Source: Chloracidobacterium sp. (GTDB lineage Bacteria > Acidobacteriota > Blastocatellia > Pyrinomonadales > Pyrinomonadaceae). From it: a DNA stretch of 64,000 nucleotides. Below are positions 25,740-35,005 of this stretch, in pieces (position 1 is the first letter of the stretch; the number at the start of each line of letters is the position of its first letter). The DNA lies in NCBI GenBank assembly GCA_015075585.1, contig JABTUB010000002.1, positions 558,001 through 622,000 on the forward strand, given 5' to 3'. A model generated the notes under the pieces. The model did not search any database. It had not been told where the DNA came from and saw only the letters and a program-made list of their open reading frames with translations. The translations under genes and the position numbers were made by a program.

Positions 25740-26930
25740 ATGAGTTCATTCCCTGTTTCCGAAGCAGTTTCGGCGATGCACGGCTCATCGACATTGATCG
25801 CGGCGCAGATGGCATCTGAGATGCGGGCGCAAGGCATTGACGTCATTGATCTGTCGGTCGGCGAGCCTGATTTTTTAACGCCTGAGTTCATAAGGAATTA
25901 CGCGATAGACGGGCTGAATGAGGGCTTTACGAAATACACGCCGGCGGCGGGCCTCGCGAACTTCAGGCAGGCGATCGTTGATTTTTATGCGAAGCGATTC
26001 GGTGCGGAACTTTCGACGAACGAGATAGCCGCGGCATGCGGCGGCAAACAGGCATTATTCAATGCCGCGTGTGCATTGCTCAACGCGGGCGACGAAGTGC
26101 TGATACCGCAGCCGTATTGGGTAACGTTCCCCGAGATCGTGAATTTCTGCCGAGCGGTGCCGGTTTATATCGACACCGAGCCGACTGAATTCATCCTGAC
26201 GGCGGACAGTGTTGCCGCCGCGATCACGGATAAGACAAAGCTTTTGATCATCAACTCGCCGAACAATCCGACGGGCCGCGTCATACCAAAGGATGAACTT
26301 ATTCGCATTTTCGAGGTTTGTGCGTCGAAGGGCGTTTACGTCATCACCGACGAGTGCTATCTGTTCTTTGTCTATCCGCCGGCGGAGCCGTTCTCGGCAG
26401 CGAGCCTGCCTGCTGCGATGCGCAAATACATCTGCATTGCCGGCAGTTTCTCAAAGACGTATGCGATGACGGGCTGGCGCATAGGCTATACGATAGCCGA
26501 CCCGGAATGGACAAAAGCAATGGTCAAGCTGCAAAGCCACTCAGCAACGCACCCGACATCATTCGTGCAATACGCTTGTGCCGAGGCACTCGGCGACCTT
26601 GATAAAACGCTTGAGGTCGTCGCGCTGATGACAAATGAATACGAGAAACGCCGAAATTGGCTGGTGCCGGCGCTGAATGAGATCCGCGGATTAAAGTGTG
26701 CCATGCCGGAAGGCGCGTTCTACGCGTTCGTTGATGTTCGCGGGCTTTTGGGTGCGAAACTTCATACTTCCGCAGACGTCGCCGAAGTTATGCTGAAGCA
26801 TGCTCACACCGTTGTTACGGACGGCGCGGGCTTTGGTGCCGAAGGCTTCCTGCGTATCTCGTACGCAACATCGCTCCACAACCTCGAACGTGCAATGACC
26901 GCACTGCGCGAACTCTTCGGCACGCGCTAA
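25740..26930 (+). CDS. PLP-dependent aminotransferase, aspartate aminotransferase type
   Basis: A 396-residue fold-type I aminotransferase. The start reads LIAAQMASEMRAQGIDVIDLSVGEPDF, then KYTPAAGLANFRQAI. The PLP-binding elements NSPNNPTGRV and the lysine motif GSFSKTYAMTGWRIGY are intact, with the closing Arg in FLRISYATS. The sequence fits subgroup I-beta or I-gamma aspartate/prephenate aminotransferases. Exact substrates cannot be told apart, but transfer between aspartate and 2-oxoglutarate is the likeliest. The ATG at 25740 is well separated from coaD. The convergent ABC ATPase gene ends 105 bases away. Confidence 0.9.
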   Translation: MSSFPVSEAVSAMHGSSTLIAAQMASEMRAQGIDVIDLSVGEPDFLTPEFIRNYAIDGLNEGFTKYTPAAGLANFRQAIVDFYAKRFGAELSTNEIAAACGGKQALFNAACALLNAGDEVLIPQPYWVTFPEIVNFCRAVPVYIDTEPTEFILTADSVAAAITDKTKLLIINSPNNPTGRVIPKDELIRIFEVCASKGVYVITDECYLFFVYPPAEPFSAASLPAAMRKYICIAGSFSKTYAMTGWRIGYTIADPEWTKAMVKLQSHSATHPTSFVQYACAEALGDLDKTLEVVALMTNEYEKRRNWLVPALNEIRGLKCAMPEGAFYAFVDVRGLLGAKLHTSADVAEVMLKHAHTVVTDGAGFGAEGFLRISYATSLHNLERAMTALRELFGTR

Positions 26931-27035
26931 AAAAGACACGGCGGCATTATGCGCTCAGAAATGACCGACGGCTCGAACGAAGTTGCGCTGTCTTAGCCAT
27001 TTCCGCATTCGCGCATTCGTGGCCGTACTCTTACT

Positions 27036-28529
27036 TCAGCCGCCGGTCATCATCAGGCCGATGTCCTCGGTAGAGGTTACGAGAGGGTCAACCTCGCCGA
27101 CGATCTTGCCTTCGCGAATTACGAGCAGGCGATCGGCGAGGGCCGTTACTTCTTCTAATTCGGCGGAAACGAGCAGCACTGCCGTGCCGGCATCGCGCAG
27201 GCCGATGAGTTTGCGGTGAATGAACTCGATAGCACCGATATCGACACCGCGGGTAGGCTGTGAAACGAGCAGTAATTTGGGGTGTAACTCGAACTCGCGG
27301 CCGATAATCAGCTTCTGCTGATTGCCGCCAGAGAGCGAACGCGCCGCAAGCGTAGGATCGGACGGACGCACGTCAAAATCGCGTATTATCTCACCGACGC
27401 GTCCGGCGATCGCCGCGTTGCTCAGAAAACCTGCGGATGACGCGATAGGCGGGCGGTAATGAACGCCGAGTATGGCATTCTCCGCAAGGTCGGACTCGAG
27501 CAGAAGGCCGCGCTTGTGGCGGTCTTCGGGGATATGTGCGATACCAAGCTCTTTCAGATGGCGTGCCGAAAGGCGTGTTACATCGCGGCCGTTAAAATCA
27601 AATGAGCCTGAGCTCGGTTTTGTAAGCCCCGCAAGTGCCTCGATCAACTCCGTTTGGCCGTTGCCCTCGATCCCCGCAATACCGACTATCTCGCCCGCAC
27701 GAACCGAGAACGAAACACCGTCCACCGCCAACCCGTGCTTCCCTTCGACCGACAGCTCTTTGACCTCAAGTACCGTTCCTGCCGGCTCGGCCTTTGTCTT
27801 CTCAACACGCAAAAGCACGTCGCGGCCCACGATCATACGAGCGAGTTCCTTTGCATTCGTCTCGCTCGTCGCGACGTTGCCGACCGCTCGGCCGTCACGC
27901 ATAACCGTAACTTCGTCCGATATGGCCAACACTTCGTCAAGCTTATGCGTGATGATGATAATGGTCTTGCCTTGCTCCTTCATACGGCGAAGGATGTTGA
28001 AGAATTCGTCAACTTCCTGCGGCGAAAGAACCGCGGTCGGCTCATCCAAGATAAGCAGCTCGGCGTTTCGATATAGTGCCTTTAACAGCTCAACACGCTG
28101 CTGCTGCCCGACGGACAGATCCTCTATCACGGCCCGCGGATCGACTCCAAGCCTCAGCTTGTCAGAGAGCGCTTTTATGTCATGGTTAGCTTTTTCAAGG
28201 TCGAGGCTTGCCGCCGAACCTGTCTCGGCACCGAGGATTATGTTCTCGGCAACGGTCATCGTATCGACAAGCATAAAGTGCTGATGCACCATGCCGATGC
28301 CGAGCGCGATCGCATCATGCGGCGTCTTTATCGAGACCGGCTTGCCGTCAACCAGGATCTCGCCGCTGTCGGCATTGTAAAAGCCGTACGCGATGCGCAT
28401 GATGGTCGATTTTCCGGCGCCGTTCTCGCCGACGATCGCGTGGATCGTACCCTTATGAACGGTCAAAGAAACATCGTTATTCGCGATAACGCTGCCGAAG
28501 GTCTTTGTGATATTTCTAAGCTCTAACAT
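27036..28529 (-). CDS. Double-domain ABC ATPase of a nucleoside/sugar (BMP-type) importer
   Basis: A 497-residue protein with two ABC modules, as in RbsA/MglA and the nucleoside importers NupA/YufO. The first has Walker [10 protein letters not shown] near residue 35, the signature [10 protein letters not shown] and Walker [14 protein letters not shown]. The second has a degenerate Walker [10 protein letters not shown], then signature [15 protein letters not shown] and [11 protein letters not shown]. The family expects one active and one degenerate site. The context, with a BMP lipoprotein and thymidine phosphorylase upstream on the same strand, points to nucleoside uptake. No permease gene is found in the group, which is odd because two membrane subunits are normally required. 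Confidence 0.9.
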   Translation of the reverse strand: MLELRNITKTFGSVIANNDVSLTVHKGTIHAIVGENGAGKSTIMRIAYGFYNADSGEILVDGKPVSIKTPHDAIALGIGMVHQHFMLVDTMTVAENIILGAETGSAASLDLEKANHDIKALSDKLRLGVDPRAVIEDLSVGQQQRVELLKALYRNAELLILDEPTAVLSPQEVDEFFNILRRMKEQGKTIIIITHKLDEVLAISDEVTVMRDGRAVGNVATSETNAKELARMIVGRDVLLRVEKTKAEPAGTVLEVKELSVEGKHGLAVDGVSFSVRAGEIVGIAGIEGNGQTELIEALAGLTKPSSGSFDFNGRDVTRLSARHLKELGIAHIPEDRHKRGLLLESDLAENAILGVHYRPPIASSAGFLSNAAIAGRVGEIIRDFDVRPSDPTLAARSLSGGNQQKLIIGREFELHPKLLLVSQPTRGVDIGAIEFIHRKLIGLRDAGTAVLLVSAELEEVTALADRLLVIREGKIVGEVDPLVTSTEDIGLMMTGG

Positions 28530-28535
28530 ATAAGA

Positions 28536-28685
28536 TCAGTGCGGGCCGAAGCTCGAACCCAGCAGATAAACTACGAGGCCAACCATCAATATGGCGACGG
28601 CGCCATTGACCCAGAAGCACTTCTTGAACATTGCCGGCGATGACGCAGCTTCTAAGACAACTGCACGAACCCTGGCAGTGATCAT
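28536..28685 (-). CDS. Possible small single-span membrane protein
   Basis: A 49-codon frame starting ATG at 28685 (or 31 codons from ATG 28631). It ends 6 bases before the ABC ATPase start, so coupling is possible. The C-terminal half CFWVNGAVAILMVGLVVYLL is a convincing transmembrane helix followed by GSSFGPH. No Shine-Dalgarno is evident at either start and I know no family. It could be a real small subunit, or the remnant of a lost permease or other gene. I list it because of its position and hydrophobicity only. Confidence 0.35.
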   Translation of the reverse strand: MITARVRAVVLEAASSPAMFKKCFWVNGAVAILMVGLVVYLLGSSFGPH

Positions 28686-28761
28686 CAGGACCGAGCCGCT
28701 GTCAAGAAAAAGAAAGATGAAAAACCGATCACAACTATCAGTTTCAGAACACTCACGCGAC

Positions 28762-29163
28762 CTAGTCGCCTTTCGGTACAACGTGTGGGCGTAACCAACC
28801 CTCGATCTCGTCAATACCCCATTTGCCCGCTTCGATTTTCAAAGCAGCATCAACGATCTCATTATCTTCTGCCGCAAGCTCACAGTCGTTCAACTCCAGA
28901 AATATTTCCATAAGGAAGGTTGCGGTCCTCTTGTTTCCTCCAACCCACGGATGGTTCTTTATTAGGCCGAAGCACATCGTTGCCGCCTGCCGAATAAGAT
29001 CGGCGTCGTCATAGGCCGCCGCCTGCTTCGGTCGTGCAAGGGCTGACTCGATCAGATCTCGGCGATCTACGCCGAAATATATCTCATCCCAAGACCGCAT
29101 CAACCAGATATGCAGGCTTATCGCCTCTTCGACAGGGAGATATACCGGCCCGTCAGTCGCCAA
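28762..29163 (-). CDS. Doc/Fic-type toxin
   Basis: A 133-residue protein of the death-on-curing group. The start YLPVEEAISLHIWLM and the core motif NHPWVGGNKRTATFLMEIFL correspond to Doc's HPFxDGNKRTA; the Asp/Asn before GNKR is Gly here. Doc phosphorylates elongation factor Tu, while other Fic proteins add AMP; the short form and pairing favour Doc. The start at 29163 is TTG, 11 bases inside the end of the AbrB-like gene, with GAGG upstream. The pair sits between the BMP lipoprotein gene and the ATPase gene of the same putative importer. Confidence 0.82.
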   Translation of the reverse strand: MATDGPVYLPVEEAISLHIWLMRSWDEIYFGVDRRDLIESALARPKQAAAYDDADLIRQAATMCFGLIKNHPWVGGNKRTATFLMEIFLELNDCELAAEDNEIVDAALKIEAGKWGIDEIEGWLRPHVVPKGD

Positions 29164-29410
29164 TTCGCTTTAGTTCCTCGTACACTTTTCGACGCTTGGT
29201 CATCACCTTTTCAGCCACGCTTCGTGCCCGTTTCGAGAGCGGCGGCAGGACTTCGGCGCTCACTCGATCGCCATCCTTGAATGTGATAAGCACTTGCGTC
29301 CCTTTCTCGAGGTTGTTCTCACGAGCAAAATCAGCAGGCAGATCCAATACCCATGAGCGCCCAACAACCTTGATAGGCTTGTCTTTATCGGATTTTGCGT
29401 TGCTTACCAT
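29153..29410 (-). CDS. AbrB/MazE-type antitoxin
   Basis: An 85-residue protein with a swapped-hairpin AbrB domain: IKVVGRSWVLDLPADFARENNLEKG followed, a few residues on, by VLITFKDGDRV. It ends in a basic helical tail (SKRARSVAEKVMTKRRKVYEEL). The gene overlaps the Doc-like toxin start by 11 bases, so I read it as the cognate antitoxin and autorepressor. It begins ATG at 29410, 42 bases after the BMP lipoprotein stop. It is smaller than most chromosomal AbrB regulators, in line with a toxin-antitoxin role. Confidence 0.82.
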   Translation of the reverse strand: MVSNAKSDKDKPIKVVGRSWVLDLPADFARENNLEKGTQVLITFKDGDRVSAEVLPPLSKRARSVAEKVMTKRRKVYEELKRIGD

Positions 29411-29452
29411 TTTTTGTCCTCGAATTATAGCACCGTTTACTATGCGTCCAGA

Positions 29453-30523
29453 TCAATTCGCCATTGCGTCCGTAACTTTGATCTTGCCTGAGATGATATC
29501 GGCCTTTGCCTGTTCGACCTTTAGAATGACATCGCCCGGGATCAGCGATTCGCCGCGGTCATTTCGGTTATTCTCGTCCATTGCGTAGGCTACGCCGTCC
29601 TTATCGAGGCCGAAAACGTGAAAGCCGCCCTGGAACTTGCCGTCCAGCACCTCTTTAACAACGTCGTAGCAGGCATTATCAACACGCTTCACCATCGAGG
29701 TCAGTACGTAGCCGGGCTTGACGCCGTTCTGATTCGAGTCAACGCCGATAACGAATTTATTCGCCTCGCCGTTCGTTTTCCCGTATTGCTCGACGGCGTC
29801 GAACGCCCCGAGGCCCGAGTTGCCCGCAGCGGTAAAAATGACATCCGCACCGCGTTCGATCTGTGCAAGTGCGAGTTCCTTGCCCTTGCCGGGATTATTC
29901 CAGGCGGCATCCGTTACACCGACATAGTTATCGATGATCCTGATGTTCGGATTCACGCTTTTCGCCCCTTCAGCATAACCGGTCGCGAACTTATGTATCA
30001 GCGGTATATCCATTCCGCCGATAAAGCCGAGCACGCCTGTCTTCGATTTCGAAGCGGCGATCATCCCGACGAGATATGAGCCTTCATGCTCACGGAATAC
30101 GAGCGATGCGACATTGCTGAGCGGTGTCTTGCCGTCCTTTTCAAAGATCACACCGTCAACGATGGCGAACTTGATATTCGGATAGTCCAACGCGACCTTT
30201 TGCATGATCGGCCCTTGAGCAAAGCCGACACCAAAGATCAGATCGAAATTCTTCTCCGCAAACGCCCGCATCGCAGGCTCGATCGAGGTCGGGTTTCCCG
30301 GCTCAACGTCAAAGAGGCAAATGTTAAGCTCCTCTTCGGCACGTTTGACGCCTTCCCATGCGGCCGCGTTGAACGAGCGGTCATTCTTACCGCCGATGTC
30401 AAAGACGATCCCGACGTTCACCTTGCAGCCCGGGCGCCGCGCCGCAACTCGCGGGCTGCACGACGACAAAAACCATACCGACATCAAAGCAAGGATGATC
30501 AAAAATATATTTCGATATCTCAT
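29453..30523 (-). CDS. BMP-family nucleoside-binding lipoprotein
   Basis: A 356-residue substrate-binding lipoprotein. The signal MRYRNIFLIILALMSVWFLSSC has a lipobox (LSSC). The mature domain shows the BMP/PnrA pattern: NVGIVFDIGGKNDRSFN, then IFGVGFAQGPIMQKVA, VLGFIGGMDIPLIHKF, IFTAAGNSGLGAFDA, FVIGVDSNQNG and TSMVKRVD. PnrA-type proteins bind purine and pyrimidine nucleosides. The ATG at 30523 lies one base after the thymidine phosphorylase stop, so the two are surely co-transcribed. The uptake ATPase lies further down the same strand, beyond the AbrB-Doc pair and a small ORF. Confidence 0.93.
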   Translation of the reverse strand: MRYRNIFLIILALMSVWFLSSCSPRVAARRPGCKVNVGIVFDIGGKNDRSFNAAAWEGVKRAEEELNICLFDVEPGNPTSIEPAMRAFAEKNFDLIFGVGFAQGPIMQKVALDYPNIKFAIVDGVIFEKDGKTPLSNVASLVFREHEGSYLVGMIAASKSKTGVLGFIGGMDIPLIHKFATGYAEGAKSVNPNIRIIDNYVGVTDAAWNNPGKGKELALAQIERGADVIFTAAGNSGLGAFDAVEQYGKTNGEANKFVIGVDSNQNGVKPGYVLTSMVKRVDNACYDVVKEVLDGKFQGGFHVFGLDKDGVAYAMDENNRNDRGESLIPGDVILKVEQAKADIISGKIKVTDAMAN

Positions 30524-30524
30524 A

Positions 30525-31838
30525 TCAGACCGCTGCCCGAATAAATTTTACCGCTTTCGGAATTTCCGTTGATATTTTATAGGCACTTCGTATCATTTCG
30601 CTAATCGCCGTCGCATCGTCGGCCTTTCTTGCATAGACAGTGCCGACCGCATCGCCCTTGGCAACGTTTTCGCCCACCTTTTTGAGCGACGCAAAGCCTA
30701 CAGTATGATCGACCGTATCCTCAGCCCTTACTCGTCCGCCGCCGAGCATACATACCGCGTTGCCGACCGCAAATGTATCGACTGCCGTCAGATATCCTTT
30801 AGATGCAGCGCGAATATCGAGCGTGAACAGCTTTTTTTCCAGCAGCCTGTCAGGCTTGTCGCACACACGCGGATCGCCGCCCTGAAGCTCGACATTGCGG
30901 CGAAAACGATCAAGTGCTTCGCCCGAGCGGAGCACCGAAAGTATCTTGTCCTTAGCGTCCGCCTTATTCGTTGCGATACCGCACATCAACAGCATTTTCG
31001 CAGTAAGCTCGACAGAAAGTTCGAGTGTCGGCAGCATCTCGGGTTCGGCATCGCCCCGCAAGATCTTTATGCACTCGTAAACCTCCAATGCGTTGCCGAC
31101 AAATTTACCGAGCGGCTGGCTCATATCGGTTACGAGGGCCTGCGTCGTCACGCCAAATGATCGGCCGGTTTCACACAGAGCCTTTGCGAGTTTTATGGAT
31201 TCGGTTGGCTTCCGTATGAATGCACCCGAGCCTGTCTTTACATCAAGGATCAAGGCATCAAGTCCCTCGGCAAGTTTCTTGGACATTATCGACGCCACGA
31301 TCAGCGGAATGTACGGCACGGTCGCCGTCGCGTCGCGAAGCGCGTAAAGACGCTTGTCCGCCGGCGCTATCTGCATCGTCTGGCCGATAAGCCCGAAGCC
31401 GCACGCCTTCATCACTTGTTTTAATCGCTTGAATGAGAGGTTGACGTTATAGCCCGGGATGGATTCGAGTTTGTCGAGCGTGCCGCCCGTGTGGCCAAGC
31501 CCGCGGCCCGACACCATCGGTACAGCGATGCCGCAAGCCGCCGCTAACGGCGCTATCAGCAGCGATGTCTTATCGCCGACGCCGCCGGTCGAATGCTTGT
31601 CCGCCTTTGGCGCATCGATATCGCTAAGATCCATCACGATGCCGGAGTGCAGCATCTCGCGCGTGATCGAGTTTTGCTCACGCAGGTTCAGCCCGCGAAG
31701 GATCATCGCCATTACAAGTGCCGTGATCTGATAGTCGGCCCACGTGCCTGTCGTAAGGCCGACGACGAACTCGGCGATCTCGCCATCCTTCAAAGCATGC
31801 CCGTCACGTTTGCGTGCGATTATTTCCTGTGGACGCAT
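30525..31838 (-). CDS. deoA: Thymidine/pyrimidine-nucleoside phosphorylase
   Basis: Splits thymidine, deoxyuridine or uridine with phosphate to base and (deoxy)ribose-1-phosphate. The family signature GLGHTGGTLDKLES is intact, with KHSTGGVGDKTSLLIAP, the substrate-site LYALRDATATVPY and the SIMSKKLAEG segment. The C-terminal beta domain (SKGYLTAVDTFAVGNAV) is present. ATG at 31838 begins MRPQEIIARKRDG, the usual start; a TTG 24 bases earlier is possible. It is joined to the BMP lipoprotein gene with a one-base gap, which supports a nucleoside uptake and use operon. I cannot separate DeoA from the broader Pdp by sequence alone. Confidence 0.93.
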   Translation of the reverse strand: MRPQEIIARKRDGHALKDGEIAEFVVGLTTGTWADYQITALVMAMILRGLNLREQNSITREMLHSGIVMDLSDIDAPKADKHSTGGVGDKTSLLIAPLAAACGIAVPMVSGRGLGHTGGTLDKLESIPGYNVNLSFKRLKQVMKACGFGLIGQTMQIAPADKRLYALRDATATVPYIPLIVASIMSKKLAEGLDALILDVKTGSGAFIRKPTESIKLAKALCETGRSFGVTTQALVTDMSQPLGKFVGNALEVYECIKILRGDAEPEMLPTLELSVELTAKMLLMCGIATNKADAKDKILSVLRSGEALDRFRRNVELQGGDPRVCDKPDRLLEKKLFTLDIRAASKGYLTAVDTFAVGNAVCMLGGGRVRAEDTVDHTVGFASLKKVGENVAKGDAVGTVYARKADDATAISEMIRSAYKISTEIPKAVKFIRAAV

Positions 31839-31937
31839 ATCGGTTGAACAAGTTTCGCACAACTCCGCTCAAAGTTGAATCTACCGACGTATCGTTGCCG
31901 TAAGCGGACGGGCCGCAAGCCGAATCGCTTCAAAGCA

Positions 31938-31971
31938 TAAAAAGGCCGCCCGATCTATTCTCAGGCGGCCT
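31938..31971 (-). terminator. Intrinsic terminator downstream of the diheme peroxidase gene
   Basis: On the reverse strand AGGCCGCC, a 13-base loop and GGCGGCCT are followed at once by a T-run (forward A-run 31939-31943). It lies 17 bases beyond the stop of the peroxidase gene and before the deoA operon. Confidence 0.85.
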
Positions 31972-31988
31972 GCTCGTGTGAGTTAATG

Positions 31989-32831
31989 TCAGCGGACGAA
32001 GATGCTTGGGACGGGAATGTCGCCCGTTGAGCCGAACTGTTTTATCAGAAGGCCGGCGGTCGAGCGTTTCACATACCAAGTGCTGCCGGTCGGACGGAAC
32101 ACCGCTGCGTCTGCCTGGCCGTCGCCGTCATAGTCGCCCGGCGAAGGCACATCGCCTGTCGTCCCGAACTGATCCGCGTAATATGTCAGATTTTCGCTCC
32201 GAAGGATGTACCACGTTCCCCCTGATGTCCAGAATGCAATGTCAGCCTTGCCGTCTCCCGTGTAGTCGGCAGGCACTGCCTTGTCCGTCGAAGAACCGAA
32301 CTGTGTTGCGAACACGCTGTTATCCGAACTCTTGCGTATCCACCATTCGGCACCATTCGCACCGTTCGGACGGAATACGGCAATGTCAGCCTTGCCGTCG
32401 CCGTCATAGTCCGCTGCGACGGGTTTGTCGCCTGCCGCTCCGAAGCCTGTGATCGTAGTGCCGCCCGTTGTGTTGTTTATGTACCAAGTGGAGTTCGACG
32501 GACGGAACACTGCTGTGTCGGCTTTTCCGTCGGCATCGTAATCCGCAGGAACGGGCACATCGCCGTTTGCTCCGAACGGTGTTGCATAGTACGTCATATC
32601 CTCACTGCGGAGAACATACCAATAGCCTGTCGAAGGCCTCCAGAACGCCACATCAGCCTTGCCGTCGCCCGTGTAATCAGCCGCAACAACACTGTCTGTC
32701 GCAGCACCGAACTGCGTTGCGAACACTCCGTCATTCGAACTCTTTGATATCCACCACTCCGAGCCGTTCACTCCATTCGGTCGATAGATCCCGATATCCG
32801 TCTTCCCGTCCCCGTCAAAGTCGAACGCGGT
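31989..32831 (-). repeat. Six FG-GAP/VCBS repeats in two duplicated blocks of three
   Basis: Repeats of about 45 codons each contain D(Y/F)xGDGKxDxAxxRP. The first and fourth share EWWI-x-KSS, the second and fifth share YVLRSE or YILRSE with YYA, and the third and sixth share STWY. The two half-blocks also resemble each other as DNA. Confidence 0.85.
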
Positions 32832-34814
32832 TCCGGGCTGTACCGGACTGAAGATCGTGAATTGAATCAAGCGCGACACGGCAAAGCCGTTCTCAGCACC
32901 GGCATCAGTTACGTACCATCGGCCGTAGAATGTGCGGCCGACAAAGGCCGGATCGGACGGAATGGCAAGTGCAATGCTGCCGTATCCGTTACCGCTTCCG
33001 GTTCCGGCGAGTGTAATGGTGTACACGCCGAAGCTGCCGATCGTCGGAACTGATGCGCCGACGCCCGGATCCGCAGAGTCGATGACGAGTTTTGCGGCAG
33101 CACCGCCGAGACCGTTCGAGACGCCGAGCGTAAAATTCGGATTGCCGAGCATCGGCGGTTCGATGGCTGTCGCATCAGGCACACGCGCGCCGGAGCCCGC
33201 ACGGCCGGTACCATGTATCAGCGGCACGCGCTCGCTTTCGGTATAAAGCCTCGGCCGGTCGAATGGGGCCGTCTCATCGCGGACACGCGGATCGGTAAGC
33301 GGGCGTTTTAGGAATGCCGCAAGGTTAGCCCGCTGTTCGTTCGTCAGCGATAACGGATGGATCAGGTCACGATCAATATTGGGCGCATTGAACTCACCGC
33401 CTATACGATAGAATTCGACAACTCCTTCGATCGCCTCTTTCTTGCCGTTATGAAAGTACGGCGAGCGGAGGAACACATTGCGCAGTGACGGGGTGCGAAA
33501 GCGGCCGTCGTCATCCTGAAGGCCCGTGATAGCGCCGCGGCCGCGGTCCTCGAACTGCGGGCGTACGCCGATGTTGTGGTAATTTCCGTCGCTGAGCAGC
33601 GGCCCGCCATGGCACGCTATGCACGAGTTCGTCAAAAAGACGATACGGCCGCCGTCCTCGTCCGGATGAAGCTCCGAAATGCCCTGTGCATATTCGTCAA
33701 GCGGCGTGCGGTCGGAGAAGAGCGTACGCTCATGCGTCCCTATCGCCATCGCGATCCGAGCCGGCGTGACCTGCGGCGTACCGAAGGCTTCCCTAAAAAG
33801 CTCCGGATATGAGCGGCCGCTTATCCAGTTCTTAAGTGCCGGCGGGATATGTGTCGCGAGGGCGAGCGGCCTTACGTTTTGAATGCGGGCAGCGACATCG
33901 ACCCAAGAACGGCCATTATGACCCATCTCGCCCGCATTGACCGGCGGGCCGGCCGCCTGATTTTCGAGGCCTCCGTATGCGGTCAGAAGGACGTCGTTCG
34001 TTATCTGATCGTGAAAAACGTCGCCGGCGCGGCCGTCCCAGAACAAACCGTTGCGCGTGTAGCCCGCGTTGAGATAGGTCGGCGATTTGCGGCCGGTTAC
34101 CTGCTCTCGGAATTTGAAGAGGCTGTTCCAGTTGTAGAGTCCGTTCGCGTTGTTGTCTATCACGCCCGGCGAGCCGAAGACATCGTCAGCGGTGTTAAAG
34201 ACGTTGTCAAAGCCGGGATTTCGCGCCCGATCATCGTTGAAGATCGTCCGCGGGTCACTACCGCCTGCGCCGGGCCGATGGCAGGTGCCGCACGATACAG
34301 TATTCGTTGATGAAAGCTGCTCATCCCAGAACAATGCCTTGCCAAGATACGCCTTTGCGGCGGTTATGGGATTCTCGGGCGGTGCGGGCGGAGGTTCGAG
34401 CGGAAAAAAATCGTTCGGGTCGCCAGTAACCACGGCTCGAAAACCGCCATCGCCTCGGCTGAGCTGGCTTACGTTGCCGCCATTCTCGGCACGAACCCAA
34501 TAATAGTAGGGCGTCGCAGCGGCCGGAGGCGTATCAAAGAAATAATTTGCCTCGGTCGTTCCGACATCAACGGCTGTAATGTAGTTTTCCGTATCGTTGC
34601 GAAAGACGCGGTAGAGTGTTGCATCACGAACCGTCTCCCACGAGACCTCGATCTTCTGGGCGTAATTACCATCCGACGCAGAAACATTCGTCGGCGAGCC
34701 GAGCGGAGCATCGAGAATTCTGCCCTTAACGCTCGTCGTTCGCGACGGCAGTAGATATAGGGCCGCGGACCCTCCGATCAGAGCAAAAATGATGCTGAGT
34801 TTAAGCCGACGCAT
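31989..34814 (-). CDS. Secreted diheme cytochrome c peroxidase-like protein with Fn3 and FG-GAP repeats
   Basis: A 941-residue protein from ATG at 34814, preceded by AGAGGT; longer frames are rejected. After a signal/anchor (LSIIFALIGGSAALYLLPS) comes a fibronectin type III-like domain (about 30-120). Then follows a bacterial cytochrome c peroxidase/MauG-type domain with two c-type heme sites, CGTCH near 176 and CIACH near 400, plus KSPTYLNAGYTRNGLFWDGRA. An Ig-like stretch follows. The final 280 residues are six FG-GAP/VCBS repeats with DxDGDGKxD calcium-type loops. The domain should reduce peroxide or oxidise a partner outside the inner membrane, and the repeat blade probably mediates adhesion or surface display. 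The repeats show an ABC-ABC order, so a three-repeat block was duplicated. Confidence 0.9.
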   Translation of the reverse strand: MRRLKLSIIFALIGGSAALYLLPSRTTSVKGRILDAPLGSPTNVSASDGNYAQKIEVSWETVRDATLYRVFRNDTENYITAVDVGTTEANYFFDTPPAAATPYYYWVRAENGGNVSQLSRGDGGFRAVVTGDPNDFFPLEPPPAPPENPITAAKAYLGKALFWDEQLSSTNTVSCGTCHRPGAGGSDPRTIFNDDRARNPGFDNVFNTADDVFGSPGVIDNNANGLYNWNSLFKFREQVTGRKSPTYLNAGYTRNGLFWDGRAGDVFHDQITNDVLLTAYGGLENQAAGPPVNAGEMGHNGRSWVDVAARIQNVRPLALATHIPPALKNWISGRSYPELFREAFGTPQVTPARIAMAIGTHERTLFSDRTPLDEYAQGISELHPDEDGGRIVFLTNSCIACHGGPLLSDGNYHNIGVRPQFEDRGRGAITGLQDDDGRFRTPSLRNVFLRSPYFHNGKKEAIEGVVEFYRIGGEFNAPNIDRDLIHPLSLTNEQRANLAAFLKRPLTDPRVRDETAPFDRPRLYTESERVPLIHGTGRAGSGARVPDATAIEPPMLGNPNFTLGVSNGLGGAAAKLVIDSADPGVGASVPTIGSFGVYTITLAGTGSGNGYGSIALAIPSDPAFVGRTFYGRWYVTDAGAENGFAVSRLIQFTIFSPVQPGTAFDFDGDGKTDIGIYRPNGVNGSEWWISKSSNDGVFATQFGAATDSVVAADYTGDGKADVAFWRPSTGYWYVLRSEDMTYYATPFGANGDVPVPADYDADGKADTAVFRPSNSTWYINNTTGGTTITGFGAAGDKPVAADYDGDGKADIAVFRPNGANGAEWWIRKSSDNSVFATQFGSSTDKAVPADYTGDGKADIAFWTSGGTWYILRSENLTYYADQFGTTGDVPSPGDYDGDGQADAAVFRPTGSTWYVKRSTAGLLIKQFGSTGDIPVPSIFVR

Positions 34815-35005
34815 TCTAAATACCTCTTGACGCGTGATACAACGGGACACTTTTCGGTTCTCAGGAGTATTCCCGCACATTTTAGCAGTTTTTACGGTAT
34901 TGCCAAAGGAATTATGCGGCCGTTTCGGAGGACAGCTCTGCCGCAAATAATGATCGAGTGAAATAAACTGTGCAGAACATCCAGAGGTCGGGTAAAATCA
35001 GCCGT

